Part shown: positions 40,582 through 49,514 of the stretch, in pieces
Numbering within the stretch: position 1 is the stretch's first letter
Layout of the letters: each line of letters begins with the position of its first letter
DNA from: Verrucomicrobiota bacterium
GTDB lineage: Bacteria > Verrucomicrobiota > Verrucomicrobiia > Limisphaerales > UBA11320
Length of the DNA: 64,000 nt
Reading direction: 5' to 3'
NCBI GenBank assembly: GCA_016199985.1
Contig: JACQFQ010000059.1
Location: 1-64,000, forward strand
Translations under genes and position numbers: made by a program
Notes under the pieces: generated by a model
Told to the model about the DNA's origin: nothing
Databases searched by the model: none
What the model saw: the letters and a program-made list of their open reading frames with translations, nothing else

Positions 40582-43500
40582 TCACTGCTCCGCCGGCCAA
40601 ACGGGCACGAAATGATACCACTGTTCGGCGTGCTCACGAATCGCCGGCTCAAATGCGCGCATGATTTCCTGTGTGAGCCGAATACGCGCCTCGCGACGCC
40701 CTAGGGCGGCGCGGTCGTAAGCCACTTCCGGAAGGATGACGGCCGAATAGTTGGATCCGCTCTGCAGAATCAAGCCAGGCACAATAGCGCAACCGGAAGT
40801 TCGCGCGAGTTCGGCCGCCGCACTTGAAGCCAAAAAGGGTTGGCCCAAGAACTCGACTCTCACCGCGGACGCGCGGGCCGGTCGATCCACGAGAAACGCC
40901 ACCGTACAGCCTTCCTGGAGTCGCTTAATAATCTCAATGAACGCGAACGGATCTTCCCCCACCACGATTGTCTTAATCCCTCGACGAGCGCGTGAATCAA
41001 TTCTGATCTGAGTGAGTTGTTCCTCTGGTTCGGCTTGAGTGAGCACAATAATGGGATATCCATGCTCGACGAAGAATGCCGCGCCAATTTCCCAATTGCC
41101 AAGATGTGGAGTGACGATGAGCACGCCACGTCCGCGTGCGTGCGCTTCCTTGAATGTCTCCCAACCCATCCATTGTGTCTTTTGATCGCTGACATGGGCC
41201 CCGGCTTCGAAGCGCCAGAGATCCACTATCTTTGAGGCGAAACCGCAAAACATTGTCCGTGAAGTTTCCACGGCGCGGCGGCGGTCGCCCCGCAACACGG
41301 GCAACAAGTTTTGAATGACAATCTCCCGTCGATGCCGCGCTCCAGCCCAGTAAGCCAAGCCCACGGCCCAAGCCACGCAGCGAGTGATATTCCGCGGAAT
41401 GCGACTGATGGCCCGCGAGCCCAGCGACCAATTCTGGGCCGAATACAGGGAGGAGGGCTTGTTAGAATCGCTGGCGGGATAATGTCGTTTGAGACGGTTC
41501 CACAACAGCGGGAGGGCGAAAATCGAGATCAACATGTTTGCGCCAACCCCGATTGCGCAGACTTGCCCCAAACTGGCCATTCCCATGTTGCTGGAAATGC
41601 CTAAAGACGCAAAACCGGTGACCGCGGCGCCCCCACAAAGCAACAAGGCCTTTCCAACCGAGTGGAATGCGGTGTTCAAATCGCCATCATGTCGACGTAA
41701 CGCCAGTTGCATAAAAAGGCTGTAATCCACGCCTGTCCCAAGAATGAGTGGAACGGCCATAAGGTTGAGAAGGTTCCACGACATTCCCATTGCGCGCATC
41801 ACCGCGAGCAGAATGAGTCCACTGAAAAGAAGCGCACCCAGACTCAAAATGATTTCCACGACGCTCCTGAAAGCGAGCCAGAGGGACGCAAGAACAAGCA
41901 CGAGCATTAGCAGCGTAAGCTTCCACCAATTCCGGATTACAACTTCGAGGATCTCCACCCCTAACAAAGGCCACGAACCAAGCCAGACGCCGTCGCGGGG
42001 AAGTGTCGTTGCGAACTGCCGCAATGCGGAAAGATTTCCTTCTTGCGCCGGCGGGAATAAGAACCCGGCGCTCCAAACCTGGGTGGGTTCGCGCACCGCA
42101 AGTCGCTCCATAATCCAGGAGGATAAAGGATTTGTAGGCCAAAACACATTTGAAGAACGCGACGCCGCTTCCCATGTTGCCAAAACGCCGTCGGCCAAAA
42201 CGAGCGCGTCATTCGAAAAACCTTCGGCCGTTGCAACGCGATGCAGTCCGGCGCGCGATTCAACAAGGCGGCGAACGCCCTCGCGGTTTGATCGTTGATT
42301 GTTTGGCCGAGGCCATAGAGCGGTAGGCAACGTAAAGCGCGTGATGACTTGATTCGATACAGCCGCTTCCAACAGCGGAAGAACCGCGTCCAGCCGAGTC
42401 GCGACCTCGCTCTCGTCATGACCGGCTAGAACCAGCCAGATCGGTTCACGATTTTGATTGAGATTCTTCCTAATGGCCTCCAGCGCGGCGTAAGCCTGGC
42501 TGCCGCGAGGTTCAAGCGCTTTGGCGCTCGTCTCAAGCTTGGGGAGGCCCTTCCACAGGATCGTTATGCACCCGAGTAAAATGACGCATAGGATCACTGT
42601 GATCGAACGGTTCATTTTCGATGTGGCGAAGAATCCTCGAGACTTGGCGGGGCTGCTTGATTTGGAGGAAGGAATAGGAAGCGATGACTTAAACTGGGAG
42701 ATTTCGACCAGACGTTCGGGAAAAAGCGGCGGGAGGAACGCATAGATCATGATGCATGCCGAGAGCGAAACACCAATAGCGACGAGCGACCCCAGTTGCG
42801 CAAGGCCAGGCAGCCCTCCGAAATTCAGGACTAAAAACGCCAGGATGGTCGTGGCCGCCGCCCAAAAGATGCTAGGGGCAATAGCGCGGCGAATTTCAGG
42901 AATGCTCAGATTCGAATGGGCAACCGCTTCTTGATAGTGAACGACCGCGTAGTCGACCGCGAGGCCCAGCAAAATGGCCGCGAACCCCATGCTGACAACG
43001 TTGATCGTGCCGAAGAAAAGGCCGCCCAGCGCCAGGGTGCTTAATAGAATAAGTCCTAATAAAGTAAGCAGCCACAGCATGGGCTTCCATCTGCGGTGAG
43101 CGATCCAAAACAGAATCGCGATAATCACCGCGGTGCCGACGACTGAGGTGGCGATGTCGCGCTTCATGCTCGTCGCGATTTCAGCGACAAATTGAGGACG
43201 CCCGGTGAATCCGGCTTGCGCTTCCGCCGGGATGGAGGAAGCGACGATTTTCCTGACCGAGTCAACCCACGCGATGCACTCGCGATAATCGGCGAGCGCT
43301 GGTTGCGCGCGCACAAATAAAATCCGGAATGCGCCTGTGGGGGATGAAAACGCTTCGCCATCCTGGCTCAACCCTGGGGCGAGCATCATCACGTTTGATG
43401 GAAAGCGGGTAAATCCGAAAGGATCGTAGCTGAGCCGCGCGATTTCCGTGGGAGAAAGAGTTGTGGCGAGCTCTTCTCGTGTTGCGGTGAGAACCGCGTG

Positions 43501-43893
43501 AAGATTTGTTTCGGCCAAGCGTTCGACTAAAGCAGAAAAGGCGTGTGGCGGCTGGTTCAACCAGATGTGGGCGATGAGCTCGGGGATCTGTTGTTGATTT
43601 TCAAGCCAGGGGGGCTGCCAGGTCACCTGGGCGATCAAGTTTGTGGAAGCTCGAAGGCTGCTCGCCACAATCTCGGCGGCACGCGTCGCGGATTCGCGAT
43701 CAGGCGCCTCCAGCGTCAAGATCAACTCACGTGAATTCGAGAATTTCTGTTGGTAAAGTTGGATGCCCTGGACGACCGGAATTCCCTTTGGAAGCAAGTC
43801 GAGAACATCCACGCTGAATCTCAGTCTCGCGAGCCCGAGCGCGATGGGAATGAGAAACAACCACCACCATCGCCGGGTCCATCGCGGTTTCAT
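40582..43893 (-). CDS. MMPL-type exporter fused to an LpxL-type acyltransferase
   Basis: A 1103-residue fusion. Residues about 1-790 are an RND/MMPL lipid exporter with a first membrane helix at 9-23, a large periplasmic loop to about 235, five helices to about 390, then a second helix-loop-helices set (about 430-780). LGLAVDYAVVHYQ and GTGVDYSLFMQLA are the paired conserved helices. Residues about 830-1103 are an LpxL/HtrB-like acyltransferase with the HX4E motif at H930-E935 (HLGNWE) and FLVDRPARASAV. An MMPL exporter is expected in APE clusters, but this fusion is unusual. It overlaps the lipoprotein gene (ATGA) and presumably exports the acylated polyene. Confidence 0.9.
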   Translation of the reverse strand: MKPRWTRRWWWLFLIPIALGLARLRFSVDVLDLLPKGIPVVQGIQLYQQKFSNSRELILTLEAPDRESATRAAEIVASSLRASTNLIAQVTWQPPWLENQQQIPELIAHIWLNQPPHAFSALVERLAETNLHAVLTATREELATTLSPTEIARLSYDPFGFTRFPSNVMMLAPGLSQDGEAFSSPTGAFRILFVRAQPALADYRECIAWVDSVRKIVASSIPAEAQAGFTGRPQFVAEIATSMKRDIATSVVGTAVIIAILFWIAHRRWKPMLWLLTLLGLILLSTLALGGLFFGTINVVSMGFAAILLGLAVDYAVVHYQEAVAHSNLSIPEIRRAIAPSIFWAAATTILAFLVLNFGGLPGLAQLGSLVAIGVSLSACIMIYAFLPPLFPERLVEISQFKSSLPIPSSKSSSPAKSRGFFATSKMNRSITVILCVILLGCITILWKGLPKLETSAKALEPRGSQAYAALEAIRKNLNQNREPIWLVLAGHDESEVATRLDAVLPLLEAAVSNQVITRFTLPTALWPRPNNQRSNREGVRRLVESRAGLHRVATAEGFSNDALVLADGVLATWEAASRSSNVFWPTNPLSSWIMERLAVREPTQVWSAGFLFPPAQEGNLSALRQFATTLPRDGVWLGSWPLLGVEILEVVIRNWWKLTLLMLVLVLASLWLAFRSVVEIILSLGALLFSGLILLAVMRAMGMSWNLLNLMAVPLILGTGVDYSLFMQLALRRHDGDLNTAFHSVGKALLLCGGAAVTGFASLGISSNMGMASLGQVCAIGVGANMLISIFALPLLWNRLKRHYPASDSNKPSSLYSAQNWSLGSRAISRIPRNITRCVAWAVGLAYWAGARHRREIVIQNLLPVLRGDRRRAVETSRTMFCGFASKIVDLWRFEAGAHVSDQKTQWMGWETFKEAHARGRGVLIVTPHLGNWEIGAAFFVEHGYPIIVLTQAEPEEQLTQIRIDSRARRGIKTIVVGEDPFAFIEIIKRLQEGCTVAFLVDRPARASAVRVEFLGQPFLASSAAAELARTSGCAIVPGLILQSGSNYSAVILPEVAYDRAALGRREARIRLTQEIMRAFEPAIREHAEQWYHFVPVWPAEQ

Positions 43894-44372
43894 CGGAAAA
43901 AAGCGCCCTCCAAGAACTCTCCTGTGGAAGGGTTCTCCCACCGCCAGGAGTCACTACCCTTTTGAGAATACTGCCAAGGGCCTTTCGACATCGTGTCCGC
44001 ATGCTCCCAAGCAATTTTGAACCAGACGAAACGTGAAGGTGGATTACCGCGACCGCTCCAATGATGCTGCCCATTTCCAAATTCAATTTGCCATTGCCCA
44101 TCCATAATCTGTGCTGTCACGAGATCGAATGGCGGTTTTGAAAACTGCACGAAACACTTGCCATTGGCATTTGTTGCGTAAAGCAATTCGCCCGCGATCT
44201 CAACGCGACGGCGCGTGGGTCGCCAAACTGCCTGGCCCTGCCGCGTCTGCCAGCCCGAGTCGGAAAGATTTGTCGGAGGAAGCAAAGAGGCGGTGCGACA
44301 TCCGGCCAAAAGCAGCGCTATAAGGCCGACACATAGTGGATTTGGAGAATTCATCCGTGAGGCTCGGATCAC
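43890..44372 (-). CDS. Small lipoprotein in the ApeN position
   Basis: A 160-residue lipoprotein with a lipobox ending at the cysteine of LLLAGCRTAS. The mature part is beta-rich (GWQTRQGQAVWRP, ELLYATNANGKCFVQFSKPP). By position, between the flavoprotein and the exporter, it matches the ApeN/DUF3261-like outer-membrane lipoproteins of aryl-polyene clusters, but I recognise the family only by context. The start is a GTG at 44372 overlapping the flavoprotein stop (GTGA). An ATG at 44354 is an alternative. Confidence 0.7.
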   Translation of the reverse strand: MIRASRMNSPNPLCVGLIALLLAGCRTASLLPPTNLSDSGWQTRQGQAVWRPTRRRVEIAGELLYATNANGKCFVQFSKPPFDLVTAQIMDGQWQIEFGNGQHHWSGRGNPPSRFVWFKIAWEHADTMSKGPWQYSQKGSDSWRWENPSTGEFLEGAFFR

Positions 44373-45664
44373 GAAGGGCTTCGAGAGAGCGAGCGTTCAG
44401 CCAAATACCGAATTCTCGGCGCCAATGGCAGAACCGATTGGAGACGGACGAGAAAGAAAAAATATTCCATGCGCCATCGAAGCGACCAGCTCCCCTCCAC
44501 TTCTCCCGCGAGCACTCCTATCACGGCAGAAAACAAATTTGCATGCTCGCTGGGACGAAGGAAGAGCTCAATGAAAGGAGTGGTGTAAAAATGGTCCACC
44601 ATTCGCCAGTAGTAGGTCATTCCTCTGCGCACGCGCTTTTCGTATCGAGAGAACGTCTCACGGTTGGACCTGCCCCCGTCCAGAGTCTGTCGAATGGCTT
44701 CCGCCGCTAATTTGCCCGACCACATCGCAAGGAAGACTCCCGCGGAAAAGATGGGATCCATGAAACCGGCGGCGTCGCCAACTCGGAGCAGGCGATCGCC
44801 AACAAGCCGACGATTGAAATAACTAAAATCGCTGGTAGTACGAATATCACCGAGGCGTTGGACGTTTTGCATGCGCTCCTTCACCGAAGGGCTAATAGCG
44901 ACATGCTTTTCGAAGATTTCCAGGGGCGACCCTTTCTCCTGAGCGAACTCGTCTTTATCCATGACGAGACCCACACTGGTCTTTTCCGCGGAAATGGGGA
45001 TGATCCAGAACCATTTGTTCACGAGGCGCGCGATGATGATGTCGTTGTGTGTCTCGCCTTCGGGGCGCAAAACACCTTTAAAGTGGGCGAAAACCGCGAG
45101 CTTTTTGTGCCGGGGATGCATGACCCGGAGGCCTTCTTGGTTCCCTGTCAGGTTGCCCCGCCCACTCGCGTCAATGAGGAAGGACGCTCGAAGCGTTTGA
45201 GCGCGCGATTCTGGGTCGCTCACCTCGAGCGTGATTCCGGCATCATCCGTGGAAAAGCTCCGAACCGTCCACCCTTCACGGACTTCCGCGCCAGAATTAC
45301 GAGCGTGTTTGAGAAGCACATGATCAAAAACGGCTCGCTCCACCTGAATCGCCTCAGGTTCTCGATTGTACTTGCCCGCACGGAATGAAAACCTCGTTCC
45401 TAGCGCGCCATTAGCCAGTTCAAATCGAGCCCCCAATTTTCTAGGAAACCCTGCGGCTTCCAAATCGGGCAAAACGCCCATCTCTCGAAAAATGCTCATA
45501 TTGCGGGGCAATAACGACTCTCCAATATGAAACCGCGGAAAAACTTCTTTCTCGAGAACAAGAACCCGCTTTCCCGCTTGGGCAAGAAACGTCGCAGCAC
45601 TGCTTCCCCCCGGCCCCGCTCCAATGATAATCGCGTCGTAAGGGTTTTCAGATACCGATTTCAC
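44369..45664 (-). CDS. FAD-dependent halogenase-like oxidoreductase
   Basis: A 431-residue flavoprotein of the tryptophan-halogenase/geranylgeranyl-reductase group. The FAD-binding GAGPGGSS starts at about residue 15, followed by FPRFHIGESLLP. The halogenase markers WFWIIP (218-223, fitting WxWxIP) and FMDPIFSAG (301-309, fitting Fx.Px.Sx.G) are both present, and a lysine at 76 in PRKLGARF is near where the catalytic lysine is found. These favour a halogenase or a close relative. The start is GTG at 45664, with an AAGGTGGGG ribosome binding site. It is the first gene of the unit that contains the lipoprotein, exporter, LolA carrier and dehydratase. Confidence 0.85.
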   Translation of the reverse strand: MKSVSENPYDAIIIGAGPGGSSAATFLAQAGKRVLVLEKEVFPRFHIGESLLPRNMSIFREMGVLPDLEAAGFPRKLGARFELANGALGTRFSFRAGKYNREPEAIQVERAVFDHVLLKHARNSGAEVREGWTVRSFSTDDAGITLEVSDPESRAQTLRASFLIDASGRGNLTGNQEGLRVMHPRHKKLAVFAHFKGVLRPEGETHNDIIIARLVNKWFWIIPISAEKTSVGLVMDKDEFAQEKGSPLEIFEKHVAISPSVKERMQNVQRLGDIRTTSDFSYFNRRLVGDRLLRVGDAAGFMDPIFSAGVFLAMWSGKLAAEAIRQTLDGGRSNRETFSRYEKRVRRGMTYYWRMVDHFYTTPFIELFLRPSEHANLFSAVIGVLAGEVEGSWSLRWRMEYFFFLVRLQSVLPLAPRIRYLAERSLSRSPS

Positions 45665-45885
45665 ACGCCCCACCTTGCGAGGAAGCGCGCGTATCCGCAA
45701 GCCTCGGAAACTGAGAATGAGAGCAAAGAGAATTTTGAGTAAGTTGAAGTCCGCCCTGATTCCGGATTTACCACACAGCGAATGGGGAATGGTCGCCTGG
45801 GCCAGTCAGAGTGGGAGTTGGCGCGGGGGTGTTGGCACAGTGGCCCAAGCAGGCCTTCGAGTGACCAGCACGTCTCCATGGAATT

Positions 45886-46701
45886 TCAGACCGAGCGGAG
45901 GGTTTCCATGGCGGCTTGAACCGCGATGGCCAGGGCCTCGGCGCGCAGGTCCAGCGGGAAGTCGGAAGGGGCCTCGAGCGTGTAGTTGTGGCGGGTCTTG
46001 TTCTCGATCAGCCAGAGGGCCTCTGGCCACTCAGAACGCTCGGGGATGCGGCCCACAAAGCGGATCATTCCTCCGCTCGCGGGACGGCCGTCGATCTCGG
46101 CCGCCACCTCGATGGGGCAGTTCTTGGCCACGGCGCGGACCATCGCCTCCGCGATGCTCGGCTGCGAGTCGGGGTTCAGCTCGTAGATGTAGAAGCCGCC
46201 GGATTCCCAGTCCTCGTGCAGCAGCAGCGCGAGATCGAACGCCGGTTGCTCCTTCAGCCACGCGATGTGGGATCGCACCCTGGAGGTCCGGAGCGTCTTG
46301 TAGTCGCGATTGAGATCGACGCCGTCCTCGTCCTCCCGGGTGGACTTCTCGAACCCGCCGGGATTCAGGCACGGCACCAACCAGCAGTTCACTGACTCGG
46401 GCCACCGGTCATCGACCAGCAATCGCACGATCGCCCTGAGGCCCGCGGGTTCATCCCCGTGAATGCCGGCGGAGATGTAGACATTTCGAGCGGCGCCTGC
46501 GCGCGTGCGTCGATACGCCGGGAGATAGGCGTCGGGAGGAGTGTTCAGCGGGGTGACTTCCCAGCCGCGACGTTGGGCTTCGTGGTCGATCTGCGCGAGC
46601 GTCGACCACACATCGATGCGCTCGCCATGGTAGCCGCCACGGTTGAGCCCTCGCTTTCGCGGATCGAGCGGTCCCTTTCCGGATGACTCAACGGCGCTCA
46701 C
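45886..46701 (-). CDS. M14-family zinc carboxypeptidase-like protein
   Basis: A 271-residue cytoplasmic metallohydrolase of the M14 (carboxypeptidase/succinylglutamate desuccinylase) superfamily. Zinc ligands are H81 and E84 in AGIHGDEPAG and H162 in LLLHEDWESGG. The catalytic glutamate is E243 in YTLEAPSDFPL, and GVDLNRDY contains the substrate-binding Asn-Arg. It has no signal peptide. Murein peptide amidase-like or amino-acid deacylase roles are both possible. It starts 6 bases after bioB and is probably co-transcribed. Confidence 0.87.
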   Translation of the reverse strand: MSAVESSGKGPLDPRKRGLNRGGYHGERIDVWSTLAQIDHEAQRRGWEVTPLNTPPDAYLPAYRRTRAGAARNVYISAGIHGDEPAGLRAIVRLLVDDRWPESVNCWLVPCLNPGGFEKSTREDEDGVDLNRDYKTLRTSRVRSHIAWLKEQPAFDLALLLHEDWESGGFYIYELNPDSQPSIAEAMVRAVAKNCPIEVAAEIDGRPASGGMIRFVGRIPERSEWPEALWLIENKTRHNYTLEAPSDFPLDLRAEALAIAVQAAMETLRSV

Positions 46702-46707
46702 GGCCGA

Positions 46708-47799
46708 TCAGACCACCGCCGGCTCTCGGGCGGCGGCGGGTGGACATGACCCAATGGGCGCCGACTGGTCCGCGAAACCGTGGTTGTCCCAGTCGGGGTC
46801 CAATCCGAGATCGCGCAGCATCTGCAGATCCTTCTCGATGGGCTGATTCAGGGTGGTCAGGTAATTGCCCACCATCAGCGCGCTCGCGCCCGCCAGGAAC
46901 ACCATGCTCTGTAAATCGCGCAGGTTCACTGTACGTCCGCCGGCGACCATGATCTCCTGTCGCGGCAGGATGAAACGGAAGCACGCGATGGTCTGCAGGA
47001 TCTCCATCGGAGGCAGCGGCGTCACATTCTCGAACGGTGTCCCTGGAATCGGATTGAGGATGTTGACGGGAACCACATTCGCCCCGATTTCGCGAAGCGT
47101 GAAGGCCATGTCCAGGCGATCCTCCCAGGTCTCCCCCATGCCAATGATTCCTCCGGAGCAGATCTTGATGCCGGCCGACTTGAGATGCTGGATGGTCTGC
47201 AGGCGGTCCTCAAAGGTGTGGGTGGTGCAGTGTTTGGGGAAGAACCGGCGCGAGCTCTCGAGGTTGTGGCCATAGCATTCCAGCCCAGCCTCCTTGAGGC
47301 GCTCCGCGACCCGCGGGCTCTTGATGATGCCCAGGGACGCGTCCGGACGCGCCTTGCCCGATTGAGCCATCTCGCGAATGCGGTCGCACACCTCGTCGAG
47401 CATCGGCCCTTCCTGCAATCCTTTCCACGCCGCCACCAATCCCACCGCGGTGACGCCATGGCGCTGCGCCTCCTCCGCGGCGTTCTGCACCGGCTCGGGA
47501 TCAATGAATCCGTATTTGGGGGAACCGGTTTGATAGAACGAGGATTGAGAGCAGAAGCTGCAGTTTTCCGAGCAGCCTCCCGCCTTCGCGTTCACAATCG
47601 AACAGAGATGGACCTTGTTGCCCTTGAAATGCTCCCGGATTCGATTGGCCCAGGAAAGCAGATCGAAGATGTCGGCGGGCTGGTTCAGCTGAAAGAGGAA
47701 CGCGGCCTCTTCCCGGCTCACGCTCCCGCCCTCGATAACCCGCTGGCCCAGTTCCGCCAACCGCTGCCGCGGAAGGGCGTCAAGTGATCTCACAGACAT
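46708..47799 (-). CDS. bioB: Biotin synthase, non-canonical cluster ligands
   Basis: A 363-residue radical SAM biotin synthase. C76, C80 and C83 in GGCSENCSFCSQ bind the [4Fe-4S] cluster. LECYGHNLESS, ICSGGIIGMGETWEDR and NILNPIPGTPFENV are typical BioB segments. Compared with E. coli BioB, the auxiliary [2Fe-2S] ligands at positions 97 and 128 are missing (G120 and D153 here). Only the third, C214 in KICSGG, is kept. C175 and C191 in ECYGHN and KHCTTH are candidates for another ligand set. The start is the ATG at 47799. The longer frame has an Arg-rich leader that is unlikely to be real. Confidence 0.92.
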   Translation of the reverse strand: MSVRSLDALPRQRLAELGQRVIEGGSVSREEAAFLFQLNQPADIFDLLSWANRIREHFKGNKVHLCSIVNAKAGGCSENCSFCSQSSFYQTGSPKYGFIDPEPVQNAAEEAQRHGVTAVGLVAAWKGLQEGPMLDEVCDRIREMAQSGKARPDASLGIIKSPRVAERLKEAGLECYGHNLESSRRFFPKHCTTHTFEDRLQTIQHLKSAGIKICSGGIIGMGETWEDRLDMAFTLREIGANVVPVNILNPIPGTPFENVTPLPPMEILQTIACFRFILPRQEIMVAGGRTVNLRDLQSMVFLAGASALMVGNYLTTLNQPIEKDLQMLRDLGLDPDWDNHGFADQSAPIGSCPPAAAREPAVV

Positions 47800-47901
47800 G
47801 GTTGACAGCCTACGCGAGGACGTCCGAGAGGCAAGCGCAGGTTTTTGTCGAAGGGCGTTCCTTCGCAAGTGACGCGTTCGGTTTCGTGGCTCAGCAGCGC
47901 G

Positions 47902-48855
47902 TTAGACGAGCAGTGTGTCGTAGGTGTAGGTGGCGGTCATGTTGAGCACCGCGGCGGGTTGAGTGGGCGGAGAGATCAGGGATGAGAGATCATCGTGGAG
48001 TCGATGGCCTTTGAGGTCGATTGAGGCGTTGTCCAAGGGAACGTAGGTGCGTCCGTTTTTGTTCATCCATGCTTCCCAGATACGGTCGACATTGCAGTGG
48101 TTCAGAAAGAACACCGGGTCATTGGGCGATGTCGGAGGCAGCATGTCACCGCCCACCCAAACGTGAACGCGGTTGTGCATGACTACTGGGTTTTGGGCCC
48201 AGCCTTCCAGGAAGTTCCGGAATCCTCCAGAGCTGCGATCCCATGGGGGTAGATCGTATGGGGTCGTTTTCAACGCGGTCGAAGTGTCGCTCCTCCTCGG
48301 CAACGTCGTCGCCCCTGCGCCGATAGCCCTTCTGAGGCCTCGATTCACCTGGCGCAATTGGTTGGAGGAGTCCGCGTCGATCCGCACACGAAACGACTGG
48401 GGATTCGATGCTTTGAAAACAAAGGGGCCCTTGCTGATCGGGCTTCCTGTGTTTCCCATGCAGTCCGCGGCCCAGATCTTGGACTTCTTCTGCTTGGAAG
48501 GGGTCAGGTCGCCGTCCGCGGCCCAGTCCCAATAGGGGAGGCCGAAGGCGGGATCCTGCAGCGCTCGTTGCAGGTTCAGTTCGAGTTGGCGCAGCATGAA
48601 CCGGTGCCAAGCGGGGAACACGGGTCCGCTATGCGCCGCGTTGCGTTCGTTTTGGGAAGTCGGCGTCATCGTCATCATCGCGACTTGGTGCCACACGACG
48701 AACAGGTCATAGGTGCTGATCGGATTCGACGGGCCCGGTATCCCGAGCGATTGGGTCGTTGAAGTCGTGAATTCATTCTTCAGCAGGTTGACTCCTTGCG
48801 CGTACTTCTGCCGAGCCACCGCGTCCTTTAAGATATTGGGTCGGATAATAGCCAT
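47902..48855 (-). CDS. Tyrosinase (type 3 copper protein)
   Basis: A 317-residue oxidase of the tyrosinase family, which hydroxylates monophenols and oxidises diphenols, leading to melanin-like pigments. CuA ligands are H56, H75 and H84 (HSGPVFPAWHRFMLRQLE). CuB ligands are H227 and H231 (MHNRVHVW) and H253 (NDPVFFLNHCNVDRIWEAW). No signal peptide is present. A clear ribosome binding site (AGGAGG) sits 6 bases before the ATG at 48855, directly after the small partner gene. Confidence 0.95.
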   Translation of the reverse strand: MAIIRPNILKDAVARQKYAQGVNLLKNEFTTSTTQSLGIPGPSNPISTYDLFVVWHQVAMMTMTPTSQNERNAAHSGPVFPAWHRFMLRQLELNLQRALQDPAFGLPYWDWAADGDLTPSKQKKSKIWAADCMGNTGSPISKGPFVFKASNPQSFRVRIDADSSNQLRQVNRGLRRAIGAGATTLPRRSDTSTALKTTPYDLPPWDRSSGGFRNFLEGWAQNPVVMHNRVHVWVGGDMLPPTSPNDPVFFLNHCNVDRIWEAWMNKNGRTYVPLDNASIDLKGHRLHDDLSSLISPPTQPAAVLNMTATYTYDTLLV

Positions 48856-48873
48856 AGATCCTCCTAGCAGGGG

Positions 48874-49296
48874 TCATCGGGTCTGTTTCGCGCGTCGCTT
48901 CATCATGCCGGGCATCCCGGACATCCCGTTTGTCCTCCCCGAAGTCTTCCCGCCGCCGGAACGCTTCTTTTTGAAGTCATCCGGGAAGACATCAATCACG
49001 GTTCGGATCAGGTCCAAAGCGGAGCTGAACTTCATGTTCGGAACGCCGTGATAGTGCACTTCGCCGCTGTTCGATACGCCTATTGCTCCCATGAAGGGGC
49101 GGCCGTCGATATCCACACGATAAGTGGTTCGCACGACTATGCTATGCCCCTTGTAGTCGGTCTCGCGAACAGTCTCGGCCCCGGCGCCGCCCCTCATCTT
49201 CATCTTCAGGCAGGCCCGCGCTTTGCTAGCGTTTCGTTGGACGTAGTGAGCGATCGACTCAGGCGTCGGTCGTTCGAGGTCTTTCTTGTGTTTCAT
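48874..49296 (-). CDS. Small protein paired with tyrosinase, Met-rich tail
   Basis: A 140-residue protein of unknown family. The core is basic and beta-rich (VRETDYKGHSIVVRTTYR, GEVHYHGVPNMKF), and the C-terminus is disordered with methionines (GMSGMPGMMKRR). It immediately precedes tyrosinase, with 18 bases between stop and start. Such a partner could be a copper-delivery or folding helper, a role played by MelC1-type proteins in other bacteria. It does not resemble MelC1, so this is inference from position and the Met-rich tail. Confidence 0.65.
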   Translation of the reverse strand: MKHKKDLERPTPESIAHYVQRNASKARACLKMKMRGGAGAETVRETDYKGHSIVVRTTYRVDIDGRPFMGAIGVSNSGEVHYHGVPNMKFSSALDLIRTVIDVFPDDFKKKRSGGGKTSGRTNGMSGMPGMMKRRAKQTR

Positions 49297-49514
49297 GGCG
49301 AATGGCCTTGGGTGGTTGTTAGTGAGCGTCTCCGGGCGAGAGGAACTCTGGGCTCACCGCGGGCTTTGTAAACGAGGAAGTGGAGACATGTCAGGCGATG
49401 TTCGAACGATCCGGACGAGCTCGATGTCCGCGGAGTCCTTTCTTCTGGGCTGGCGCTGGATCCGGGAAGTTGTTATCGCATCCGCGCGACAGAAACAGAC
49501 AACGAACCTCTGCG

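Noticed and set aside
30881..45664. Ladderane-type or ordinary fatty acid operon.
   Set aside because: No phytoene-desaturase-like genes or multiple radical SAM genes as in ladderane loci. The CLF, LolA carrier, MMPL exporter and lipoprotein instead point to an aryl-polyene-like pathway.
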